A DNA stretch of 64,000 nt from contig OZ038495.1 in assembly GCA_964036315.1 (NCBI GenBank), positions 25,799,190 to 25,863,189 of the forward strand, read 5' to 3'. The notes beneath the pieces are model-generated. The model did not search any database. It had not been told where the DNA came from and saw nothing but the letters and a program-made list of their open reading frames with translations. A program made the translations under genes and the position numbers. This DNA comes from Acanthosepion esculentum. Lineage: Eukaryota > Mollusca > Cephalopoda > Sepiida > Sepiidae. Shown piece by piece: positions 55,808 through 64,000 of this stretch (positions are counted from its first letter, which is position 1; each line of letters begins with the position of its first letter).

Positions 55808-58800
55808 CTAACCGGCATCAAAGTTCCACTCCAGGTCAGCCCCTTTCACTTGACACAATCGCGCAAGATTCACCCACCTTTTGCCAAATTCTGATGAAAT
55901 GAGCCACCGCCTTTCCGTCCTCATCTTGACTTTAAGCTGATACTTAAAGAACAAGATCAGTTGGGAAGAAATGAACCTCTCACCTTCATAGAATCCCTTC
56001 TGACGTGTCGTCCAAATTATGACTCTCATAACACCTAGCAAGCAAAAGAACACATATTGTTCAGCCTTCATCAACAGCGGTGCCACATTGCTACAAATAG
56101 AAAAGGCCTCAAGGACAAAGAACTTCTTCTGCAGCATGCGAACCATGAGGCCTTCAACAAACTTGCACAACAGTGCTACCACCCTGCAATGAAAGATGGC
56201 ATGGCCCAGGGTTTCGACTTCCCCGTCACTGTTTGGAGATTTCTCCAAGCCCACTGAACAAAGTCTTTTGGCAACCCAGAGGGCCTCACGAATCACCGGC
56301 CAGGTGAGAGATGCCTCATCATTATTGAGACATTTCAACCCTGGCGACCAAGGCCATATTGAGTGAGCCTCCTGCTTCGTAAGACCGAGCTCGCCAATCA
56401 GCTCATCACGAACGGACCCCCTGACTAACACCTGATATAATGCCCTTCAAGACAATGCCTGGACGTTGGAGAGGCCATCCGACGCCCATAAGAGGCGTTT
56501 CAGAGCAAGACGACATTCACGGTAGAAGGAGCATTCGGCCCGCCGTAAAAGCTGGGCCTCCTCCTCACACGAGTGCACATTTCTCAAGGATGAGAAGTTC
56601 TTGCGAACGTCTTCCTTCCAGAAGGCACCTTCCTCATCCGATTCACGACACATTCGATCTAGGACCCTGATGTGAAGCATATATTGACGAATCTCAATGC
56701 TAGGCATACCTAGACCGCCTTCAGATTGATGAAGGCAACAGATCTCCTGAGATACCATAGCGGACTTGTCTCTCCACAAGAAAGAGAACAAGAGCCTTAC
56801 TAATGACATTAGTGTGGCATACGGAAGTGGAAGTACAGAGAGTCGGTAAAGGAGAAGCGGATAGATGTGTGAAACACATACTTCCGCCCTCCTATTCAAG
56901 GAAAGATTCCTCCGAGACCACAGATTAACTACGATCTCGGCCTTCCCTTGTACCTCCGACCAATTCATTTCCAACTGGATATCAGGACCGAACCAGACGC
57001 CGAGTATCTTGACCGGCCCATCCGTTCAGAGGAAAGGTCCGGGAAGAGAAACTCTCTTCCACGCACCCAACCTGCAAGCCAACATACTTATCGCGGTTGA
57101 TCTTGGCCCCTGTCATCATCTCATAACCACTGATTTCTTTGCTGACTTCGTCAATCTCAGCTCTGCTCGACGCCAGAACCGAAACGTCAACATAAGCAGA
57201 ATACCTGGTCGCTTTGGTAGCACCAGGTAGAGAAATTCCGCGTAGGACCGAATTCGCCTTTAACTTGCGAAGGAAAGGTTCCAACGCAAGAACGTAAAGC
57301 ATAGGCGAAAGCGGACAACCTTGACGAATGGAACGAGACAATACAAAATGTTCCGACCTTACCCCATTCACTTCCACCAGCGCACCGGGAGTCGCATACA
57401 GAAGTCGGATCCAGCCAAAAGGATAGCCTCCAGGAATCGATGGTCAATCCTATCGAAGTCCTTGAACTGATCTAAATTGATCAGTGCGGCTTCACTGTCG
57501 ACTTTCTCTATGATCAAGCGGACCATATGAAGGTTGTCCCGAATAGTCCTGCCCTTCACAGCACAAGTCTGTTCAGAGCCAATCGGACTACACAGGACAA
57601 GCTGCAAACGGTTGGCTAAGATCTTTGCCAAAATCTTTAACTCAGTATTTAACATGGTTAAAGGGCGAAAGTTATCTAACCCATCCCCACCGTTCTTGTC
57701 CTTTCCCAGCAACTTGATCACACCCCTGGTGAAGCGTTGAGGTAATGACTCCTACTTCATCCACTTGTTGTAAATCAGTTCAGCAAAGGAACAAAAACGG
57801 GCGACTGCCTCAAGTAAATTTCGTAGGGTAGACCATCTAATCCCAGAGATTTATCCAGGCCAACCTGCTTCTGTGCATCTGTTGTGAGACCAATACTTCC
57901 CTACATCATGGACTCTCCCAGTACTATATTATTATGTGAATCAGAGGAGTAGAAGCACCAGTAATGCGCAGCCGCGTACGATACCAATATTGGACACCAC
58001 TGGATAGTAAGCTCTGCTTACACTATTCTTTGTAACTTTTCTGTTTAATATATCTTTCTTACCTCTAACCCGTGTTCCGTGTTTTCTTTCCGTGGTCCCT
58101 ACTTCGGGTCCACATCAGCTTCCCAGATTTCCGACTCTGTGATGGGACCCTCACATCCAGCCGCTTCAGCTACCTCAAGGCATGGAAAGTCGACTAAATA
58201 GGCGTCGAACTGAACTGGGCTCAATACAGGCTTCCTGGAGGAAATTTCCTGAAAGTAATCCCGAAAAGCCTCACATATGCCCGCGTTTGTGCTCATGGTC
58301 CGCTTATCGAGCAATGTGACGCACGCAATATGTCGCCGTGATGCATTCCTACTTTCCTCTGCACGCAATTTAGCGGCCATATTCGTCGCCTCAGAGGACA
58401 TTCTTTTTAACCTAGACCTAGCTACCAGAGCTTGATCCTTCTTGATAAGCAAAGAGGCCAACTCTGCCTCTATCACAGGATTTAATTGCTCGATCTACCT
58501 TTTGCTCACAAGCCATTTGCGCCGCTAATCTATCTAGATTGAGTCGACGACTAAAATCAGCAGCAATCGTTCTAATTTTTTTATTTTAATTTGTCCCACC
58601 AGGCATTCCCAACCACAGCCCCCATCAATTCTCTCTTTATCATTAGTAGCAGCTGGTCCCGGAAATCCTGCTCAACAAATAATGAGCAGTTTAATTTCCA
58701 GTAGCCAGCCATCCTAACCTTAGGCTTACCTAAGTTTACACGGACCCGGACAAGCCTATGATCCGAATAAACTATGTAATGGAAACTTGGACGCCTTAAG

Positions 58801-59650
58801 AGCCCTTCATTGACTCTCCTAACTAAAACTAGGTCGAGGTATCTAGAACACCCTTCTGTAGCAGAGCCGCCACTATTACTCTAAGTCCACACTACTTCAC
58901 GGGGGTGTTCATTCCGGTACCTATCGACAAGATCAAACCTGTCGATAAAGTCCCGAAATGTTTTCACGTCCCAGTTGTCAGTACCCGAATTTGACCCTAT
59001 ACGATCTATGTCAGGACGGCATTCCAATCCATCATTAAAACTACCCGACGAGATGTCTTCAAAAACAGCTCGATCTGCCGAAACAAAGCCGGCCGCTCAG
59101 CATGGACATTGGGCGCATAAAACCCAATGAGACGAAGAGCCTTATCCTTTATGGTAACATCCAGCATGCAAAGTGTGCCCGCCGGATCTGCGAAGACAAA
59201 AGCACACTTCAAAGACTTGCTCAACAGCCAAGAGACACCCCTTGAGCGTCCATCAAAACATGCTGAATAGAGGAAAAATCCTCTAGACATAATGCCTTCA
59301 TAATCGCGAGAAGAAAAACGAGTCTCTTGCATACAACATATATTCACCCCGAGACGCTGAAGGTCACGAGAGAGCCTTGCCCTGTGAGACTCCGACCTCA
59401 GGCCTCGGGCATTCAGACTTGCTAAACCAGAGAGACATTTATCAAACCGATTAGGGTTGCCCTCCTGCAATGAGCATCGCCAGGGTAAGGACACCGACGG
59501 CCTCTCCCAAAGATCCTGTACCCATCTCAGTCCTGATGGTCCCATCAGGAGACAGGCCACCAAGTCCAACGGGAACGAAAAGCGGGAGCCTCTCGGAACA
59601 AAATTGATTTCGTTTTTTAACATTATCGTTGTCAAAACAAGCTAACGGAG
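55808..59650 (-). pseudogene. Tx1-like LINE ORF2: endonuclease and reverse transcriptase
   Basis: The endonuclease frame 59635-59006 holds SLNARGLRSESHRARLSRDL, CCMQETRFSS (catalytic Glu), FYAPNV and MDWNAVL. Its C-terminal half (SDH-type end) is frame-broken in 59000-58500. RT begins near 58476 (coiled, basic), then 57721-57368 with FRPLTMLNTELKILAKILA and LINLDQFKDFDRIDHRFLEA, then 57377-56982 with SIRQGCPLSPMLYVLALEPF. The catalytic box is AYVDVSVLASS (57199-57167), lacking one Asp of the usual YADD by an in-frame loss. The thumb and C-terminus run 56974-55808. Several frameshifts are present, so it is inactive. Confidence 0.87.
57880..58112 (+). repeat. Solo LTR inserted in the LINE, 4 bp target duplication
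   Basis: A 233 bp segment starts TGTTGTGAGACC and ends TCGGGTCCA, flanked by CATC on both sides (57876-57879 and 58113-58116). Omitting the segment and one CATC rejoins the LINE frame exactly (TESEIWEAD continues into KQVGLDKS). A pyrimidine-rich AATATATC/TTACC stretch near the right end resembles a poly(A) region. No internal coding region is present, so it is a solo LTR left by recombination of a 4-bp-duplicating LTR element. Confidence 0.88.
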
Positions 59651-59838
59651 GAAACATGCCAAAGATAGCATTTGCCCCCGGTAACATGGACCATATTTGT
59701 TGGCCAGGAACACCAGTTCTTACAACAGTTAAAATCCTCTTTGCATTCGGAAAGTTTTTAGGGTTTTCAACATCTAATTTGTTAACATTTTTAGTTTTAA
59801 AAGAGGTCTCAAGTCTCTGAAACTTTTGACTTGTGTAG

Positions 59839-61589
59839 CTAACCTTTCCTCTTACACTTTAGAGATTTTGCAAACAATTCCTCCTCTATTAAAACTAGGG
59901 TTGGTGGTCTTTTTTCTTTTTCTTTTTTTGGGGGGGTTGCAGATTCTATCTCGTCTATTGGCGGACTTCTTGGTCTCTTTTGTTTTTCTACTTTTTGTGG
60001 GGAGCTAATGGGAGTTTGGATAGGGGATGGGCTAGGGCTATAGGCAGGGGTTGTCTTTTTCTTGGCTAAGGATTTTGGAATGGGAACCTTCTTGAGGGTA
60101 GTCATTTTGGAAGGGGTGGGTGGCAGTACTTTTGTTATAGGAGGTGGAGCCATATGCTGCTGTTTACAAGCTGGAGACGCTGGAGCCGAAGATGAGCCAC
60201 TTAATTTCTCAGCCTGTAGACGTTTTTGTGTAATGATTCTTTAATTTTTGTATTTTTTCTTTTCTTTTTTTTTTTCGAAGGGTGGTTCGTATTGCAGTTG
60301 CTTGAGTCTATCGGAATACTGGTCGGAGAATCGCCCTTGGAGCTGCTAGAGGGAGTGGGGCTGTTTGTGCCTTTGACTGTTTTAGTTGTTGTGGAACGTG
60401 GTCCCACTGCCTGGGTCTTCCATTTTGCCCTGCCAACGACCTGCCATTCCCCCTCACCCTTCTCCGCAACTGCACTAGCAGTGGACAAAGGCTTTTAGGG
60501 GAATGGTGGCTGAGAGTTGGACCCACACCGGGGATTTATCCACATCGGTCCTGGTCGCTGGCATGCCCATTACAGGCGAGACGGAAACAACAGACTCGAC
60601 CAAAGGGTGATTTGGTTGGGCGGGAGGCCAGAATTTCAGAGGCCTTCTTCTCTGTGCAGGAAGAGGACGGGTGACCAGTCTGTTCACACTTCCAGCATGT
60701 TGGTCTACGCCCGGTGACGATTATCAGCATTTTCTGACCCTCTACATCCAGACAGTTGAGGATGGAGATGAAGGCCTTCCTATCAATCATGATCTCGAAA
60801 CTCCAACCCGCGGTCAGATCGTCAGAGAAAGCACTGAGTATGTGCCCAAACTGGTACAAATAGGCAGCCAAGTGCTCCCCGACAATCCGAAGAGGAACCT
60901 CATCTACTGATAGTGGTCCTCCACCTGCCTTCATATTCGGTCCGCAGAATGATGTCTTTGGTTATTAGATGTCTTGTGGTTGCTGCTTCACAGTCGACTG
61001 GCGTGGGTAACAGTACGTCCCACATAAAAAAAGCCTTTCCCTTTGATGTCCCTCTGAGTTTTAATACCCAGAGAAGTCAAGGCTTTGATAACTGTGTCTT
61101 TTGTGGAGCGACAAATTTTGCGCGTACGCTTGTCCACCACAAAGACTGACACGGTCCTTTTTCAACCTTCTTAAGTTCCTCAGGATTTGTCAAGAGCCCA
61201 TCTGCTATGACCAGATGTGCGTAGCTCTTGGCTTTCACCAGGAACTCCGTTATGTTGATATTATATTTTGGTGGGGACAATCAGCAAGAGGGCATCTCTC
61301 CGCTACATTTTCGTCTTTTTTTTCCGTTGTCAACACGTTATTGTTTCTGATTTGTTGAATTTTGACAATTTTTGGCCATTGTACTTTTGTCTGACAGGTT
61401 GGTTTTGACCAAATTTTCTTCATTTGGGGACGCCATACTTTTGGTGGAAACCAAATTTTCACACAAATTTTGGCCCTCTTCGGCATCCATTATTAAATCT
61501 GTATCAATATTATTTCCAGATGACTTATCGGGAGGATCTTTCTTTTTTTTTAGTCCCCAAAAGATTTTTCCTAGCAGTCTTCTTGGCAT
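59839..61589 (-). pseudogene. Tx1-like LINE ORF1 (zinc-knuckle nucleic-acid-binding protein)
   Basis: The likely start is ATG 61589 (MPRRLLGKIFWGLKKKK). The frame changes at about 61340 and again near 61080, where MSPPKYNINITEF and TNPEELKKVEKG are readable. 60934-60536 holds GWSFEIMIDRKAFISIL and the CCHC knuckle CWKCEQTGHPSSSC (60697-60656), the RNA-binding hallmark of this ORF1. The tail is Ser/Pro/Lys-rich (60488-60201 with KKKKKRK, and 60153-59839 with KMTTLKKVPIPKSLAKKK), probably basic and disordered. Frames are broken at several places. Confidence 0.75.
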
Positions 61590-61639
61590 TCATTTTTTAA
61601 AACAACAATTTTTTTCTTTTCTTTTGTAAAAACAAAAAT

Positions 61640-62440
61640 TAAAATGCAAATAATTAAAAAGATAAATATGAATAAATCACAATAAAAGAAATTTAATGGG
61701 ACAAAATAAAAAAAATAGTTAAACGTTCAAATGGGTTACTAAAAAGAAAAACGTACACAAAAAGGCCAATGTATGGAAAAAGTATAAAAAGCACAAATCA
61801 GGAAAAAACACACTAAAAACGATTATTCAAAAGAATAAAATTACATGTAATAAGTCTATCTTTTTTTAAAAAAATACAACACTAAAATTAAAACAAAACA
61901 GTACACAAAGAAAATACGAAACAATAAATATGTAACTAATCACAAAACTAATATGGCTGCCAATAAAAAAAAAACAAGTCAGCCCAATAACAAATGAAAA
62001 GTAACAAGAAAAGAAGAAAAAAAAGAACAGATTAGACAAAATAAACTCAAAAAATTAGAACAAATATACATAGACATTTTTATAAAATAAAACACAAGAC
62101 TTAACGGATATTTAAAAAGGAAAACAAAGAATGAAGTAACACATAACAAATAAACAAGGAAAAATAAAGCCTGACAAAAAATTAACATGTAGAAAAAAAC
62201 AGATAAACTCTGGGTTACGGAAAATTAAAAAGGGAAAAATGAATTCAAAAGGAACTTAAAACTAAGAGAAAATAAAAACAAATCATAAAAGAATAAGTGC
62301 AAAATAAATGGAAAAAATAAAAATGAGGAAGGTAATAAATTGAAAAAGAAAAAATCAAAAACTTTTGCAAAACAGTCGTAAGAAAAACAGTAAAAATAAA
62401 TGAGTTTACAGTTCAAAAAGATCATAGAATGGCAGAAAAA
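61640..62440. other. A-rich segment, probable 5' region of the LINE
   Basis: The plus strand is strongly A-rich (T-rich on the LINE strand). No coding feature is seen. It may contain the LINE's 5' UTR or an older insert. Confidence 0.4.
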
Positions 62441-62610
62441 CGTTGAGTGTCAATCACCAGTCAAATTCGGTCTGCTTTATTCAAATGAGAATACAAGGTT
62501 CGTGTATAGTGTCCTTTTATAGTCGCAGTAAACAGAAATAGCTATCTCAAAGAGGAGAGTAACAAAATAAGGGGAGACCACTCTTGATTATTCCTAACAA
62601 TGCATATATT
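62440..62610 (-). repeat. LTR-like or promoter-like fragment
   Basis: On the minus strand GACTATAAAAGGACAC (TATA-like, about 62525) is followed about 55 bases later by TTGAATAAAGCAGACC (poly(A) signal), then GACTGGTGATTGACACTC. The close TATA-to-AATAAA spacing is what compact LTRs show. No second copy or boundary was found. Confidence 0.3.
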
Positions 62611-62619
62611 CCTGTATAC

Positions 62620-64000
62620 AATGTATGTGTGAAAATGCTCATATTCAGAATTTTCATGCTACCTTTTAGTTGTTGAATTTAAAAAAATAAACCTGTAGTA
62701 TTTTATTCAAATTGATAAATCATATATTTTCACCAAATAAATATAGTATTTTTAGCAATTATTCTTAAGATTTGACACCAGTAGACTTTAGATGTAACAC
62801 TGGCTGTTGTGAACATGAAGTTTATAACAAATACCATACTATTTAGTCAGAGTCACTGTTTTTACAAGATGAGCTATTGAATCTCAATCCAACTTATCTA
62901 TGGCTGTCAGTGTGAACCTCACATTGTATGAAAAAGACAGGAAATTCCAACAAAGGTTCTCTTCCCTTGACAAAGAAAAAAGAAAAGAATATCTTATAAG
63001 TCTCATATATCAATAGTTAAATTAACTTTGATAGTGTGAATGACCTATTTATAAGAAAATGATTCTCTTAGCCATCTTGACTGGATGGGAAGTGTGTTTG
63101 TGTTCAGTCACAATACCTGACTAACCTGAATAGTTAAATTTACCATTGTATAAGACTATTTGTTCATACTTTACACTCAGTAAATTTACTGTTCTTATCC
63201 TTATTTCTTCTACAATGAAACATGTTTCAAAGTAAATTAACATGACCATCCTTAATATTCACATGACAAAATCACCAAATGTAGTCTCGCAATAATACTA
63301 GTCATTCATAATGAGGTCAGTTCCTAACTATTGAAATTTAAAGATTATTGGTAACAGTCATTTTCATTCAAACAAATTGAAAACATTTTCTTTCTAGTAA
63401 ATAATCAAATATAAAATTAACTTAAAGCATTCTAAATTTTAGGTAAACTCAGTTTAATCCTCATTTTCCAGATCCTTTATTGCCTATATTCTATTTGAAA
63501 GTTTGCTTTAGCTCAGGAAATTAAATTAAATTAACATCGACAGATTAATCAAAATTAAATGGCCGTAAATCATTGTTATCATTATTATTTAAAATTTATA
63601 TTTACAAATGTTAAATAGAACATTACTAATAAGGAAATGCCTAACTGTAACTGTTTGATACTATTTAGGGAATGGATCTATATTATAAATATTATTTTTA
63701 CTGAAAATGTTATTAAAATTGTATGAGAAAAAGAAATAATTAAAATGTTGGAACTGTTTAAGAATTAATGTAGAAATTATTTTTAGTAAAAATGATAATA
63801 TTAAATTGTATTAAAAACAAGAAAATTAGAAATTTTCTAACACAGTTTCTTTGAAAAAGAATCTGCCTAAATGAAGTCAAATGGTTTGTATAAAGATTTT
63901 AAAAAATGTAGGCTCCAAGTTGATTTGATGTGATAAAAACACACCAAAATGAAACCAGTCAGTTTAATCTTTCTGTGACAAAAAATCTTACAGAATAGAC
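62620..64000. other. Gene-free AT-rich interval to the right edge
   Basis: No coding frame, terminal repeat or RNA feature is recognised. Confidence 0.55.

Larger units (their letters stand above)
55100..61640 (-). mobile_element. Tx1-like (L1 group) LINE, nearly full length, inactive
   Basis: On the minus strand: an A/T-rich 5' region, ORF1 with a CCHC knuckle (61589-59839), ORF2 with endonuclease and RT (59650-55808), and a roughly 700 bp 3' UTR ending GTGCCACACTTTG, then an AAATAAATAT-type tail near 55100. ORF2 motif wording (NFRPLTMLN, CAVKGRTIRDNLHMVR, LINLDQFKDFDRIDH) matches Tx1-like LINEs. A solo LTR at 57880-58112 interrupts ORF2. A related 3' fragment lies at 24.17 kb. The 5' end is not defined. 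Confidence 0.85.

Overview
The window reads as repeat-saturated, AT-rich animal nuclear DNA. I find no complete host gene, no operon-like structure, no rRNA and no canonical tRNA gene. The mix of elements fits a lophotrochozoan, most plausibly a cephalopod mollusc: Ty3/Gypsy including a CsRn1-type element, Penelope-like elements with hammerhead ribozymes, RTE, Tx1-like and Jockey/CR1-like LINEs, Tc1 and hAT DNA transposons, and very long (AT)n arrays. The taxonomic placement is inference; no species-diagnostic host gene is visible.

Layout. 1-3.6 kb: decayed Gypsy element, cut by the left edge, with a nested insertion. 3.7-7.4 kb: AT-rich, gene-free. 7.45 kb: small TA-flanked inverted-repeat element. 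8.0-10.5 kb: two copies of an LTR-like repeat (a third, inverted, at 25.2-25.7 kb) next to a fossil gag. 12.0-14.7 kb: satellite of about 112 bp units. 15.4-17.2 kb: a Gypsy integrase/LTR remnant bracketed by two copies of an unidentified coding-like segment. 17.5-20.7 kb: Penelope-type sequence with hammerhead motifs, one of which looks structurally complete. 21.2-24.1 kb: CsRn1-type Gypsy element (LTR with a 3 x 100 bp tandem array, PBS, gag, PR-RT) plus a separate LTR. 25.9-26.7 kb: second Penelope fragment. 27.2-31.1 kb: 3.9 kb purine-rich satellite of 59 bp units. 32.0-36.2 kb: Gypsy integrase fragment, then an RTE LINE tail split just before its stop codon by a complete but dead hAT transposon. 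37-41 kb and 46-49.6 kb: Gypsy RT and Jockey/CR1-like fragments. 50.7-53.0 kb: two more hammerhead fossils and a tRNA-derived SINE. 53.3-54.8 kb: Tc1 transposon. 55.1-61.6 kb: nearly full-length Tx1-like LINE on the minus strand, broken by a solo LTR. 61.6-64 kb: gene-free.

How the parts relate. Nearly everything is non-functional mobile DNA, and the layers can be ordered. A LINE-like piece entered Gypsy-1 (14 bp duplication), hAT entered RTE (8 bp duplication) and an LTR element entered the Tx1 LINE (4 bp duplication). In each case conceptual removal of the insert restores the reading frame. The most notable signals are the recurrent hammerhead-type motifs of three core types, the intact-looking one inside a 56 bp inverted repeat at 17.6 kb, and the duplicated unidentified exon-like segment at 15.4 and 16.8 kb.
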